Assembly: GCF_001436415.1 (NCBI RefSeq)
Contig: NZ_AYZB01000037.1
Coordinates: 1 to 54,374, forward strand
Reading direction: 5' to 3'
DNA: 54,374 bases
From: Latilactobacillus graminis DSM 20719
GTDB taxonomy: Bacteria; Bacillota; Bacilli; Lactobacillales; Lactobacillaceae
Positions within the stretch are counted from its first letter, which is position 1; the number at the start of each line of letters is the position of its first letter. The notes under the pieces are model-generated. The model was not told where the DNA came from. It did not search any database and saw only the letters and a list, made by a program, of their open reading frames with translations. Made by a program: the position numbers and the translations under genes. This document shows, one piece after another, positions 18,068-27,590 of the stretch.

Positions 18068-20038
18068 TCATTCATGCGGCGTTGAACCATTCGTCGTATC
18101 TAAGATACTGCCGTCTTCATCCATCGTGAACTTAACATTTTCTTCAATCCACTTTCGACGTGGTTCAACCTTATCACCCATCAACGTGGTCACACGACGT
18201 TCAGCTAAGGCTGCATCATCAATCCGGACCCGAATTAATGTCCGACTAATGGGATCCATTGTTGTGTCCCAAAGTTGATCGGCATTCATTTCACCTAACC
18301 CTTTAAACCGTTGTTGGCTGTAGCCTTTCCCCATCTCGTTGGCAACCACTTTTAGCTCATCATCGGTCCAAGCATAAGCAATCTTAGTTTTTGCCCCGGC
18401 CCCTTTTTGTAATTTATACAATGGTGGCAAGGCAATATAAACCTTACCCGCTTCAATCAGCGGTCGCATATAACGATAAAAGAAGGTCAACAACAAGATC
18501 TGAATATGGGCCCCATCGGTATCCGCGTCAGTCATGATAATCACCTTATCGTAATTACTGTCTTCAAGCTTGAATTCAGCCCCGACACCAGCGCCAATCG
18601 TATAAATCATCGTGTTGATTTCTTCATTTTTTAAAATTTCTTGTAATTTGGCTTTTTGCGTATTTAAGACTTTCCCTCGCAATGGCAAAATCGCTTGGAA
18701 CTTCCGATCGCGGCCTTGTTTAGCAGAGCCCCCAGCAGAGTCCCCTTCGACCAAGTATAATTCATTTTTAGCCGCATTTTTAGATTGCGCTGGGGTTAAC
18801 TTACCTGATAATAAACCATCAGCTTTTTTCTTTTTCTTGCCATTTCGACTTTGTTCCCGTGCTTTACGAGCAGCTTCTCTTGCTTCTCTTGCCTTTAATG
18901 ATTTACGCACTAATGCCTGAGCAAACTCCCCATTTTCCAGTAAAAAAAAGCTCATTTGCTCGTAAATCAAACTATCAACAGCTGTCCTAGCTTGTGGTGA
19001 ACCTAATTTCCCTTTGGTCTGACCTTCAAATTGCAATAGTTCTTCCGGAATCCGCACCGACAAGATGGCGCTTAACCCTTCCCGTACGTCAGAACCTTCC
19101 ATATTTTTATCACGTTCTTTAAGCAGATTAACCTTACGTGCATAATCATTAAAAGCCTTAGTTAGTCCGGCTTTCATCCCAGCTTCATGGGTGCCACCAT
19201 CACCGGTACGGACATTATTCACAAACGACATAATGTTTTCTGAATAACCATCGTTATATTGACCTGCAAATTCGACCTCGATATCTTCTTTGGTCCCTTC
19301 AAAATACAATTTATTCCCAATCGTATCCTTATCTTCGTTTAAATAATCAACAAACGATTGAATCCCTTCTGGGTAATGAAAGATATCTTCATGCGCCGGA
19401 TCTGTACGTAAATCCGTTAACGTAATCTTGACATCTTTAAGTAAAAAAGCTGATTCCCGCAAACGTTCTGCCAACGTATTATAGTTATAAATTGTAGTTT
19501 GGAAAATCGTACTGTCTGGTTTAAATGTAATTAAAGTCCCATTTGACTCTTTTACCTTACCAACTTTTTTAAGGGTTCCAACTGGATGTCCCCCATTTTC
19601 AAAACGTTCTTCATAGGCCACTCCATCCCGCACAACACGGACCGTTAACCATTCAGATAAAGCATTAACAACACTCGCACCAACCCCATGCAAACCACCG
19701 GAGGTTTTATAGCTGTTTTGGGTAAATTTCCCCCCGGCATGGAGGACAGTTAGGATCACTTCGATGGTTGGAATCCCAGATTGGTGCATACCAGTTGGCA
19801 TCCCCCGCCCATGATCCCGGACACTAATACTATTATCCGCGCCAATCACGACGTTAATTTCGGAACCAAAACCAGCTAAAGCTTCATCGACAGCGTTGTC
19901 AACAATTTCATACACCAAATGGTGCAATCCACGACCATCAGTTGAGCCAATGTACATACCTGGCCGTTTTCGAACGGCCTCTAGACCTTCTAAGACCTGA
20001 ATTGAATTATCGTTGTAATCTTGTTTTTGCTTTGGCAT
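18068..20038 (-). CDS. parE: DNA topoisomerase IV subunit B
   Basis: 656 aa. ATPase subunit of topoisomerase IV. Seen: the GHKL ATP site (IVDNAVDEALAGFG and HGRGMPTG), the glycine loop GGLHGVGASVVNALS, and the TOPRIM motifs EGDSAGGSA and DADTDGAHI. It is first in the parE-parC operon, divergent from plsY, a neighbour pair common in lactobacilli. A LexA-box-like sequence lies between a -35 and -10 element about 100 bases upstream (20137-20150). Confidence 0.97.
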   Translation of the reverse strand: MPKQKQDYNDNSIQVLEGLEAVRKRPGMYIGSTDGRGLHHLVYEIVDNAVDEALAGFGSEINVVIGADNSISVRDHGRGMPTGMHQSGIPTIEVILTVLHAGGKFTQNSYKTSGGLHGVGASVVNALSEWLTVRVVRDGVAYEERFENGGHPVGTLKKVGKVKESNGTLITFKPDSTIFQTTIYNYNTLAERLRESAFLLKDVKITLTDLRTDPAHEDIFHYPEGIQSFVDYLNEDKDTIGNKLYFEGTKEDIEVEFAGQYNDGYSENIMSFVNNVRTGDGGTHEAGMKAGLTKAFNDYARKVNLLKERDKNMEGSDVREGLSAILSVRIPEELLQFEGQTKGKLGSPQARTAVDSLIYEQMSFFLLENGEFAQALVRKSLKAREAREAARKAREQSRNGKKKKKADGLLSGKLTPAQSKNAAKNELYLVEGDSAGGSAKQGRDRKFQAILPLRGKVLNTQKAKLQEILKNEEINTMIYTIGAGVGAEFKLEDSNYDKVIIMTDADTDGAHIQILLLTFFYRYMRPLIEAGKVYIALPPLYKLQKGAGAKTKIAYAWTDDELKVVANEMGKGYSQQRFKGLGEMNADQLWDTTMDPISRTLIRVRIDDAALAERRVTTLMGDKVEPRRKWIEENVKFTMDEDGSILDTTNGSTPHE

Positions 20039-20136
20039 TCAAGTATGACTCCTTCGTTTAAAAATGAACAGATAAGTTATATTATCAACAAGTTTAGTTA
20101 ATTTTACAATCAAAAATTGAAAATTTATGATATATA

Positions 20137-20150
20137 CAAATGTATGTTCG
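20137..20150. promoter_or_regulatory. LexA-box-like sequence in the parE-plsY intergenic region
   Basis: CAAATGTATGTTCG matches the Gram-positive LexA palindrome CGAACATATGTTCG at 11 of 14 positions, with one half site perfect. On the parE strand it falls between TTGCAG and TATATC, which are 16 bases apart, so a bound repressor would block that promoter. The parEC operon of B. subtilis belongs to the LexA regulon. Confidence 0.35.
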
Positions 20151-20240
20151 CTGCAACTTATTCTAACATACAATATTCCCTTTCCCTTGTCAAAATGCTA
20201 AAATAGGGAAAACAAATGCCACAACTAGGAGTTTTTTATC

Positions 20241-20861
20241 ATGAAACTATGTCTTATCTTTGTTCTTGCGTACTTGATTGGCTCGTTTCCATCAGGTGTT
20301 ATTATCGGTCGCGTCTTCTGTCATAAAGACCCACGCGATGCAGGGAGTCATAACATTGGTACAACGAACTCGTACCGTGTTCTCGGACCAGTCGCTGGCA
20401 CAGCTGTCTTGTTCCTTGATATTTTAAAAGGAACTTTGGCAGCAAGTCTCCCCATGCTTTTCCACATTCCCAATCACGCCTTCGTATTAATCGTTGGGCT
20501 GGCAGCTGTCGTTGGCCATGCCTATTCGATTTTTCTCCACTTCACGGGTGGCAAGGCAGTCGCAACCAGTGCTGGAATCTTGCTTGCCTATAATCCACTT
20601 TTTTTCTTGATTGCCAGTACGATTTTTGTTAGTGTCATTTTGATTACTAGCATGGTTAGCATGGCTAGTATTCTTGGTCCGTTGATGATTGCCATCCTTT
20701 CATTTTACACGCAGGACTGGTTGCTAGGAACCATCGCAACCGTTGTGTTACTTTTTTTAATCTATCGCCATCGTGAAAACCTAATTCGGATTAAAAATGG
20801 CACTGAAAACCTAGTCTCATTTGGCCTATATTATCACTACCGGCAAAAACATAACTTATAA
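20241..20861 (+). CDS. plsY: Acyl-phosphate:glycerol-3-phosphate acyltransferase
   Basis: 206 aa, about five membrane helices. Transfers the acyl group from acyl-phosphate to glycerol-3-phosphate, the first step of phospholipid synthesis in Gram-positives. Seen: the three active-site loops, IGSFPSGVIIGR, GSHNIGTTNSYRVLG, and HFTGGKAVATSAG. RBS AGGAG before ATG. Monocistronic, with a terminator at 20860-20887. The DegV proteins in this window may supply the same acyl-phosphate pool through FakAB, which is an inference. Confidence 0.96.
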   Translation: MKLCLIFVLAYLIGSFPSGVIIGRVFCHKDPRDAGSHNIGTTNSYRVLGPVAGTAVLFLDILKGTLAASLPMLFHIPNHAFVLIVGLAAVVGHAYSIFLHFTGGKAVATSAGILLAYNPLFFLIASTIFVSVILITSMVSMASILGPLMIAILSFYTQDWLLGTIATVVLLFLIYRHRENLIRIKNGTENLVSFGLYYHYRQKHNL

Positions 20862-20887
20862 AACGCCGCATAAGCGGTGCTTTTTTG
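20860..20887 (+). terminator. Terminator of plsY
   Basis: GCCGC, ATAA loop, GCGGTGC, then TTTTTT. Confidence 0.75.
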
Positions 20888-21037
20888 TGTATTTATTAAT
20901 CCTATATCATTGATTTTTAAGCGTATTTATCATGCTAACACGATTGAAAAAATAACCTCTAAAAGGCTATACTAGTAGTTAGTACAAATTCACGACCGTA
21001 ATCAACTTACGGCTATTATTGAAAAGAGATGTTGACA

Positions 21038-21838
21038 ATGTTAAATAGTTTTCCTCAAGTCATGACAATTGCTGGTTCCGATTCAGACGGTAGTGCCGGT
21101 GCTCAAGCCGATTTAAACACTTTTTTTGCCCGTGAGGTATACGGGATGAGTGTTTTAACCGCTTGTGTCGCAGGTAATTCATTTGGCATTCATGCCAGTC
21201 AAGCATTGACGCCTGACTTCATCGATGCTGAATTTGAAGCGATTGCGGCTGACTTTAAAGTTCGAGCGTGCAAAACAGGCATGTTAACCAATCGTGAAAC
21301 CATTCTGACAGTCGCCAATCAATTAAAAAAACACGACTTCGGGCCTTTGGTTTTAGATCCGGTTATTATTACCAAACATGGTGCATTATTACTTGCAGAT
21401 GATGCTTTTAACACGCTTAAATCGACATTAATCCCAATGGCTACGATTCTTACTCCCAATTTCTATGAAGCCCAAAAACTAACAGGGATTGAGCTCAATG
21501 GACCAGCCGATTTTCAAGCTGCCGGTAAGGCTTTGCTAAACATGGGTGCCAAAAATGTCATGATTAAAGGCCATCATACGACAAACCAAGAATTTGTAAC
21601 CGACTACGTTTGTCTTGCTGATGGCCAAGAACTTTGGTTATCAGAGCCCTATATCGAAACAACACATGTTAACGGTACTGGAGACTCACTATCAGCTTGT
21701 ATCTGTGCCGAAATCGCTAAGGGCCAATCAATTGAATCAGCGATTAGAACTGCTAAGCAATTTGTCCACCAAGCAATTGCTAATCCAATCAATGTTGGGC
21801 ATAAATATGGTCCGATTAATCACCACGCCTACAAATAA
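21038..21838 (+). CDS. Hydroxymethylpyrimidine/phosphomethylpyrimidine kinase or pyridoxal kinase (ThiD/PdxK family)
   Basis: 266 aa from the ATG at 21038, which has GAAAAGAGA at good spacing; an ATG at 21029 overlaps that site. Ribokinase-fold vitamin kinase. Seen: MTIAGSDSDGSAGAQADL at the N-terminus, the VRACKTGML segment, LDPVIITKHG, and the C-terminal anion-hole motif NGTGDSLSA. In this family HMP kinase (ThiD) and pyridoxal kinase (PdxK/ThiD2) cannot be separated reliably by eye. No thiamine or B6 genes are adjacent. A short hairpin (CCGTAA, TTACGG; 20996-21012) lies in the leader. Confidence 0.85.
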   Translation: MLNSFPQVMTIAGSDSDGSAGAQADLNTFFAREVYGMSVLTACVAGNSFGIHASQALTPDFIDAEFEAIAADFKVRACKTGMLTNRETILTVANQLKKHDFGPLVLDPVIITKHGALLLADDAFNTLKSTLIPMATILTPNFYEAQKLTGIELNGPADFQAAGKALLNMGAKNVMIKGHHTTNQEFVTDYVCLADGQELWLSEPYIETTHVNGTGDSLSACICAEIAKGQSIESAIRTAKQFVHQAIANPINVGHKYGPINHHAYK

Positions 21839-21883
21839 AAGCCTCACAAGCGGTCACCAACAGCCGCTTATGAGGCTTTTTTA
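21837..21883. terminator. Bidirectional terminator between the kinase gene and budA
   Basis: AAAAGCCTCA and TGAGGCTTTT pair, extended by AAGCGG with CCGCTT; the genes are convergent. Confidence 0.88.
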
Positions 21884-21885
21884 TT

Positions 21886-22605
21886 TTAATGTTCTGCTTC
21901 TTCAATATCTGTATTAATTTGGTTTAAATCAAAATCACTCGCTAAAAAGGCTTGATTGTCACTCGGAAAATGTTGTTCAAACGTCGTAAAAGGCTGAACA
22001 ATAAGCTGTGCACTCGCGATTGTGTAGTCCAGGATATGGCCTCCAAAATCATGTGATTCGTTTAAAAAATGGACATGATAACCAGCAACAGCTGCGCCTT
22101 GGTAGAGTGCTGGTGCATAGTAACCAATCAAAGTTCCTTTGACGTTTGTTTGCTCAAACTCTGGCTGAACACGCGTTGCGGTCGTTAAATTGGGATAGGG
22201 TTCCGTTTGGGCTTGCACGGCCCGGGTATGCATTACTTTGAACTTTCCGGTTATTTTAATTGCAAAAAAAAGATTTTTTAACGGCGCTTGTGCTAAAATC
22301 CGGCGCTCTAGGTCCGCTTTGGTCAGCTGCTGAACTACTTCTGGTGATAAGTTCGAATCCTGCCAATGAACAGTTGCAAACGGCACCAGCGTATCGGGAG
22401 TCAGTTCACTCACTTGCCCATCACCATTCACAGTATAGGCATGCCCTTCTAATAAAACTAACTCACCAGCTAATCCGTGGGCTGTTCCAATTCCAAAATT
22501 ACCGTGAGTTAATAATTCCGCAACGGTCATAGTTCCTGTAAACAAGCCTGGAATCAATAATGCTAAAGTTCCATGTTGATAAACACGCTGAATATCATAT
22601 GTCAT
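21886..22605 (-). CDS. budA: Alpha-acetolactate decarboxylase
   Basis: 239 aa. Converts acetolactate to acetoin and CO2. Seen: the zinc site GYHVHFLNESHDFGGH near residues 172-187, plus HGNFGIGTAHGLAGELVLL at the front, both diagnostic for BudA/AlsD. It follows alsS by 17 bases and ends in the shared terminator. The acetoin pathway dissipates excess pyruvate and limits acidification. RBS GGAGC before ATG. Confidence 0.96.
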   Translation of the reverse strand: MTYDIQRVYQHGTLALLIPGLFTGTMTVAELLTHGNFGIGTAHGLAGELVLLEGHAYTVNGDGQVSELTPDTLVPFATVHWQDSNLSPEVVQQLTKADLERRILAQAPLKNLFFAIKITGKFKVMHTRAVQAQTEPYPNLTTATRVQPEFEQTNVKGTLIGYYAPALYQGAAVAGYHVHFLNESHDFGGHILDYTIASAQLIVQPFTTFEQHFPSDNQAFLASDFDLNQINTDIEEAEH

Positions 22606-22622
22606 TTTATTTGCTCCTTAGC

Positions 22623-24305
22623 CTAAACAAGTTGATCAGGTAGTAACGCTTGACCCAATAATTGGTTATCCTTATAATCAACTGGTACATCTACAACAAC
22701 CGGTCCGTTAATTGCAAAAGCCCGGTCTAAAACAGCTCCTAAATCAGCAGCTTTTTCAACTCGTAACCCAGTTGCTCCGAAGCTTTCCGCATATTGTACG
22801 AAATCAACAGGACCAAATTTAACGGCCGCTGATTCACCATATTTCATTTCTTCTTGAAATTTAACCATGTCATAATAGCCGTCGTTCCAAATGATATGAA
22901 CAATATTTAAATTTAACCGAACAGCGGTTTCAAGTTCTTGTCCAGAGAATAGGAACCCCCCATCACCAGATACGGAAACAATCTGCGTATTTGGTCGTAC
23001 TAATGCTGCACTGATAGCCCAAGGTAAAGCAACCCCTAAAGTTTGCATCCCATTGCTAAAAAGTAAATGCCGTGGTTCGTAACTCCTAAAGTGACGCGCC
23101 ATCCAGATATAATGACTACCGACATCGACTGTCACAGTCATTGCATCTGTCACACGTGCTTGTAATTCTGAAATGATGTTTAGTGGGTGACTAAGTGGAT
23201 TATCCGTGGTCATGACCGGCGCTGCATCGCGTTGGTTAAGCTCAGCATGCAGTTTAGCTAAATAACCACGGACATCACGCGTTAATTGATACCCTTTCAT
23301 ATACGGTAGTAAAAAATCAAGTGTTTGGGCGATATCACCGACTAACTCTTTTTCAGGTTGGAAATTATGATCGATTTCTGCACGCATATCATCAATCACT
23401 ACAATGTGTGCATCACTTTCAGCATTCCAGTTGCGGGGTTCATATTCAATTGGATCATACCCCACCGCAATCACCAGATCACTACGTTTCAATATTTGGT
23501 CGCCAGGTTGATTTCGAAAAAGACCAACGCGGCCATAAAAATTAGTTTCTAAATCACGTGAAATAACACCGGCGGCTTGAAATGTCTCCACAACTGGAAT
23601 ATTCGTTTCAGCCACTAAATTACGAATAGCAGTCGTTACTTCTGGTGAAGAGGCCCGCATTCCCACTAAAAGTACCGGTAATTTTGCGGCTTTAATCCGT
23701 TGAGCCAGTAATGTCGTTTCCACAGGACTCGCCGGGCCTAATTTAGGTGCACCCAATGGTTTAATCACTTTAGAGTGTACCTCAGCATCCGTGACGTCCT
23801 GCGGCACACTGACAAAACTTGCGCCTTGCTTAGCTGATTCAGCCTCCTGATAGGCATTAGCAATTACTTCTGACAAGTTTTCTGGTTCTTGCACTTCTGC
23901 ACTAAATTTGGTAATGGGTGCAAATAGTGCAGCATTACGCATACTCTGGTGGGTTAACCGCAACAAATCCGCACGCTTAACCTGCCCGGCAATTGCTAAG
24001 ACTGGATCACCTTCGGCGGTGGCCGTTACGACCCCCGTTGCTAGATTGCTAGCACCAGGCCCTGAAGTCGCAACTACCACGCCCGGCTTACCAGTAATTC
24101 GACCAACACCGGCAGCCATAAATGCTGCATTTTGCTCGTGTCGCGTTAAAATTAATTTCGGGGTCTTAGGATTTACCGGATGTTCAAGTCGCTCAAAAAC
24201 CCGGTCAATCTTCGCACCTGGAATTCCGAATACATACTCAACGTCATGGTTAACCAAACTATCAATAATAACATCTGCACCATAATACCTATTTTCTTCC
24301 GTCAT
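22623..24305 (-). CDS. alsS: Catabolic acetolactate synthase
   Basis: 560 aa. Joins two pyruvates to give acetolactate and CO2 using thiamine pyrophosphate. Seen: [15 protein letters not shown], the catalytic Glu in [22 protein letters not shown], and the TPP/Mg motif [19 protein letters not shown] to NDGYYDM. The phrase [13 protein letters not shown] and absence of a regulatory ilvH neighbour point to the catabolic AlsS type, as does linkage with budA. Full length. The upstream 182 bases hold the promoter region and the galM-like gene's terminator lies further along on the other side. Confidence 0.96.
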   Translation of the reverse strand: MTEENRYYGADVIIDSLVNHDVEYVFGIPGAKIDRVFERLEHPVNPKTPKLILTRHEQNAAFMAAGVGRITGKPGVVVATSGPGASNLATGVVTATAEGDPVLAIAGQVKRADLLRLTHQSMRNAALFAPITKFSAEVQEPENLSEVIANAYQEAESAKQGASFVSVPQDVTDAEVHSKVIKPLGAPKLGPASPVETTLLAQRIKAAKLPVLLVGMRASSPEVTTAIRNLVAETNIPVVETFQAAGVISRDLETNFYGRVGLFRNQPGDQILKRSDLVIAVGYDPIEYEPRNWNAESDAHIVVIDDMRAEIDHNFQPEKELVGDIAQTLDFLLPYMKGYQLTRDVRGYLAKLHAELNQRDAAPVMTTDNPLSHPLNIISELQARVTDAMTVTVDVGSHYIWMARHFRSYEPRHLLFSNGMQTLGVALPWAISAALVRPNTQIVSVSGDGGFLFSGQELETAVRLNLNIVHIIWNDGYYDMVKFQEEMKYGESAAVKFGPVDFVQYAESFGATGLRVEKAADLGAVLDRAFAINGPVVVDVPVDYKDNQLLGQALLPDQLV

Positions 24306-24441
24306 GACTCACCCTACCTAACCTATCATTTTATAACCTACATCTTAGCATGAAATAAATAGGAAAACTAGCAACAACATTTACACGATACATTAGGCTT
24401 ACCATCAAATTTAATGGCCCAAGTAATTTGCAACCACTAAA

Positions 24442-24477
24442 ATACCCGCACTCACCTGTTTCAGTAAGTACGGGTAT
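24442..24477 (-). terminator. Terminator after the aldose-epimerase-like gene
   Basis: On the minus strand ATACCCGTACTTACT and AGTGCGGGTAT pair imperfectly, followed by TTTTAG. Confidence 0.6.
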
Positions 24478-24487
24478 CTATAAATCA

Positions 24488-25366
24488 TTAACGAATCGTA
24501 ATTTCATAACTTGCGTTAAAATTTTCCCCTGCAGCTAGTTCGTTGACGCCAAATTTTTCTGTGAGTTCACCACTAGCATCGATCGTATCGGCAATCCCCC
24601 ACCAAGGTTCAAGACAAACCAGATTACCTTGAACTGGATATGGCGACCAGACCCCGATAAACGGCGCACCAGCCAGTTTCATAGTGACCGCATGATCCGT
24701 TTTTTCAGAGCGAATACTAAATTCATTAGCTTGCCCTTTTAATTCGTAAATTAATGCATCATTTTTGAACAAATTATGATTGATGTCCGTTGCAACATCG
24801 GTAGGGGCCAATGTTCGCTCATTCAAATTGATGAATGCACCTTGTAATGGAATTTTAACCCGTGATTTTTGTGGGCGGTAATCTAAGAAGTAATCTTCAA
24901 ATTGCGTATCATCAGTTAATGGTACCTTGAATCCTGGATGCCCACCAATCGAGAAATACATCGGCCCACTTGCTGCGACATTTCGGACGTCATAGTCAAC
25001 CGTCAAATGCATATCATGGACACGATAGCGCACGCGTAATTCAAATTCAAATGGGTAGATTTTCCGACTTGCATCATCCGCTTTCAATAAGAAAGTGACG
25101 GCGTGATCCGATTGTTCTGCCACAATAAATTCACGATCACGGGCAAAACCGTGTTGACCCATTGGATAAGTTTGCCCATTATACGTATATTGGTCGTCTT
25201 TTGAGCGGCCCACGAATGGGAATAAAACGGGTGCATGGCGGCCCCAAACTTCTAGGTCTGCTTGCCAAAGATATTCAAGGCCAGTAACAGCACTCTGGAT
25301 ACTTTGTAATTCAGCGCCTTTTGGACTGAGGGTTACCGTTAGAAAGTCGTTTGCAATTTGGATCAT
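24488..25366 (-). CDS. Aldose 1-epimerase family protein (LacX-like)
   Basis: 292 aa, galactose-mutarotase fold. Seen: SPKGAELQSIQS at the front, VLFPFVGRSKDDQYTY, PMGQHGFARDREF with the conserved histidine, YFSIGGHPGFKVPL, and CLEPWWGIAD with the catalytic-type Glu. This is the LacX/YeaD-like branch rather than canonical GalM. The sugar substrate is unknown; no sugar operon is adjacent. It lies 23 bases after hslU on the same strand and so is probably cotranscribed with hslVU. Confidence 0.85.
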   Translation of the reverse strand: MIQIANDFLTVTLSPKGAELQSIQSAVTGLEYLWQADLEVWGRHAPVLFPFVGRSKDDQYTYNGQTYPMGQHGFARDREFIVAEQSDHAVTFLLKADDASRKIYPFEFELRVRYRVHDMHLTVDYDVRNVAASGPMYFSIGGHPGFKVPLTDDTQFEDYFLDYRPQKSRVKIPLQGAFINLNERTLAPTDVATDINHNLFKNDALIYELKGQANEFSIRSEKTDHAVTMKLAGAPFIGVWSPYPVQGNLVCLEPWWGIADTIDASGELTEKFGVNELAAGENFNASYEITIR

Positions 25367-25389
25367 CTTAAAATACCACCTTTTAAAAA

Positions 25390-26808
25390 TTATAAAATAA
25401 AGCGGGTTAAATCTTTATCAGCCGCAATTTCACCAATCTTATCATTGACATATTGCTCCGTAATCGTAATATCGCCCATCTGCATATCGGGCCCTTCAAA
25501 AAGAATGTCTTCTAATAATTTCTCTAAGATAGTTGCCAAACGCCGGGCGCCAATATTATCAGTATCATGATTAACTTGATAAGCAATCGCTGCAATCTTA
25601 CCGATGGCTTCCATTGTAAAAGTAACATGTACTCCATCAGCACCAATCAAGGCCATATACTGTTTAACTAGCGCATTATTAGGTTCCGTCAGGATCCGTA
25701 CAAAATCTTCTTCAGTTAAATCTTCTAATTCAACGCGAATTGGGAAACGCCCTTGTAATTCAGCAATTAAATCGCTTGGTTTAGATTCTGCAAAGGCGCC
25801 TGAACCGATAAATAAGATATGATCGGTTTTTAACATACCATATTTGGTATTAACCTGGGAGCCTTCAACGATTGGTAAAATATCGCGTTGAACCCCTTCA
25901 CGAGAAACTTCACCGGCTTGTTTTTTCCCACCAGCAACAATTTTATCAATTTCATCGATAAAAATAATCCCGGTATTTTCAGCGCGTTGTAACGCATCAT
26001 GGTAAATATCAGCGTGATTAACTAATTTGGCTGACTCTTCTTGAATGAAGACTTCACGAGCTTCTTTAACCGTAACGGTCCGCGTAATTTTCTTTTTTGG
26101 CATGAGTGACCCTAAAGTATCGTTTAAATCAATCCCCATTTGACCCATCATGTCGTTCATTGGAGCAGCTTTTTTCGGTTCATCAACTTGAATTTCGATT
26201 TCCCGGTCATCCAACAAGCCCTTGTCCAACTGTTCCTTGACGGATAACCGTTCGTTACGAATATCATCCGTCACTTCTTCTGGTTCAGCTTGCCCGAACC
26301 CAGCAGGTGTTTCCCCTTTTTGAAGGGCATTAAACATGTTCATTAAATCATTCATGTTGTTATTGTTCTTACGTTGTTCCTTTTTGATACCTGGCACTAA
26401 TAATTTAACCAGACGCTTATCTGCTTGACGGGCAGCCTTAGTACGGACGTTTTTAAACTGTTCGGTTTCTTCCATGTGAACAGCCACATCGGCTAAATCA
26501 CGGACCATTGATTCAACGTCGCGGCCAACATAACCAACTTCGGTAAATTTCGTGGCTTCAACCTTGATAAATGGGGCATCGACAACTTTCGCTAACCGCC
26601 GAGCAATTTCTGTTTTTCCGACCCCCGTTGGTCCGATCATTAATAGATTTTTAGGCGTGATTTCTTGTTGCATTTTGGTACTAAGTTGCATCCGCCGATA
26701 ACGGTTATATAATGCGACCGCCACGGCCTTTTTAGCTTGATCTTGTCCGATTACAAACTGATCAAGTTCAGCAACGATTGTTTTAGGTGTTTTATTCATT
26801 AAATCCAT
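25390..26808 (-). CDS. hslU: ATP-dependent protease ATPase subunit HslU (ClpY)
   Basis: 472 aa from the ATG at 26808 (MDLMNKTPKTIVAELD), chosen because AGGAGGG lies 8 bases before it; a longer frame reaches 26838 but would overlap hslV and lacks a site. AAA+ unfoldase that feeds substrates to HslV. Seen: Walker A GPTGVGKTEIA, the pore loop KFTEVGYVGRDVESMV, Walker B IIFIDEIDKI, an inserted I domain (about 120-230), the RRLATILEKLLEDI sensor-2 region, and the C-terminal LTRFIL tail that docks into HslV. 13 bases separate it from hslV. Confidence 0.97.
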   Translation of the reverse strand: MDLMNKTPKTIVAELDQFVIGQDQAKKAVAVALYNRYRRMQLSTKMQQEITPKNLLMIGPTGVGKTEIARRLAKVVDAPFIKVEATKFTEVGYVGRDVESMVRDLADVAVHMEETEQFKNVRTKAARQADKRLVKLLVPGIKKEQRKNNNNMNDLMNMFNALQKGETPAGFGQAEPEEVTDDIRNERLSVKEQLDKGLLDDREIEIQVDEPKKAAPMNDMMGQMGIDLNDTLGSLMPKKKITRTVTVKEAREVFIQEESAKLVNHADIYHDALQRAENTGIIFIDEIDKIVAGGKKQAGEVSREGVQRDILPIVEGSQVNTKYGMLKTDHILFIGSGAFAESKPSDLIAELQGRFPIRVELEDLTEEDFVRILTEPNNALVKQYMALIGADGVHVTFTMEAIGKIAAIAYQVNHDTDNIGARRLATILEKLLEDILFEGPDMQMGDITITEQYVNDKIGEIAADKDLTRFIL

Positions 26809-26821
26809 TGTGAGCGCCCTC

Positions 26822-27367
26822 CTAAAATGATTCGACAATCACGTTGTGGTTGGTATAAACATCAATTCCACCAGCAATATCAACGCTTGTTTCAACAATT
26901 TTTTCCACGGTTAAATCAGCTTTTCCTGCACTTAATAATGCAGTGGCTGCTGCTTGGGCAAAGTTGCCGCCTGAACCAACGGCAATCACTTGATCACCCG
27001 ATTCAGATAGCGTATCAGGGGTGATCACTTCACCATTCCCTGAAATTAATAAAATATCAGTTGCGTTGACTGCAATCAACATCGCTTCTAATTTTTGAAG
27101 CGTCGGGTCTTTACGCCAATCTTGTGCTAAAGCAACGGCCGCATGTTGTAAGTCGCCGGAATATTTTTCTAATTTTTGTTCAAACCATTCTTGTAACGTA
27201 AAAGCATCTGCAACACCACCAGCAAAGCCGATTGCGACCTTATTGCCATAAATCCGGCGGACCTTCTTAGCAGAATCCTTCGTAACAAATTTTTCGCCCA
27301 TTGTGACTTGACCGTCACCAGCGATCGCTGTTTTGCCATTATGTTTAACTGCACAAATTGTTGTCAT
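26822..27367 (-). CDS. hslV: ATP-dependent protease peptidase subunit HslV (ClpQ)
   Basis: 181 aa. Threonine peptidase forming a double hexamer. Seen: N-terminal MTTICAVKHNGKTAIAGDGQ, where Thr2 becomes the nucleophile after Met removal, followed by VTMGEKFVTKDSAKKVRR and GFAGGVADAFTL. In B. subtilis ClpQ the N-terminal residue is Ser, so this is the Thr type. It forms xerC-hslV-hslU as in Firmicutes, but the 223-base gap to xerC holds a truncated repeat element, and codY does not follow. Confidence 0.97.
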   Translation of the reverse strand: MTTICAVKHNGKTAIAGDGQVTMGEKFVTKDSAKKVRRIYGNKVAIGFAGGVADAFTLQEWFEQKLEKYSGDLQHAAVALAQDWRKDPTLQKLEAMLIAVNATDILLISGNGEVITPDTLSESGDQVIAVGSGGNFAQAAATALLSAGKADLTVEKIVETSVDIAGGIDVYTNHNVIVESF

Positions 27368-27398
27368 ATGAATTACTCCTAACGTTGTTTGGGGATGT

Positions 27399-27425
27399 GT
27401 TCACCCGATATAAAAATATGTGAAC
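27399..27425. promoter_or_regulatory. Inverted repeat upstream of hslV
   Basis: GTTCAC and GTGAAC separated by 15 bases, about 35 bases before the hslV start. It may be an operator in a promoter internal to xerC-hslVU; it does not match the CtsR heptad or the HrcA CIRCE element. Confidence 0.25.
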
Positions 27426-27436
27426 TTGGATAGCTG

Positions 27437-27506
27437 TTAACGTGCTTTTCAAACCATGTTCTTGCGTCTAGCTACACAAGTACTCAGAAACTAACCGTTG
27501 ATGACA
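27437..27506 (+). repeat. Internally deleted copy of the palindromic repeat family
   Basis: The first 30 bases (TTAACGTGCTTTTCAAACC, then ATGTTCTTGCG) match the start of the tandem copies at 49.3 kb almost exactly. After AGCTACACAAG the sequence jumps to TACTCAGAAACTAACCG, which matches the far end of those copies (CTCAGAACATACCCGG), so about 50 central bases are missing. A weak hairpin (CAGTC, GACTG) follows at 27518-27547. Confidence 0.7.
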
Positions 27507-27590
27507 CACTCATTATTTTAGCAGTCTTTAAGACTGTGTGCTAATATTAGTCTATTTTTCATTGAAAAAAATCAAACTTTAGTCCGAGTT

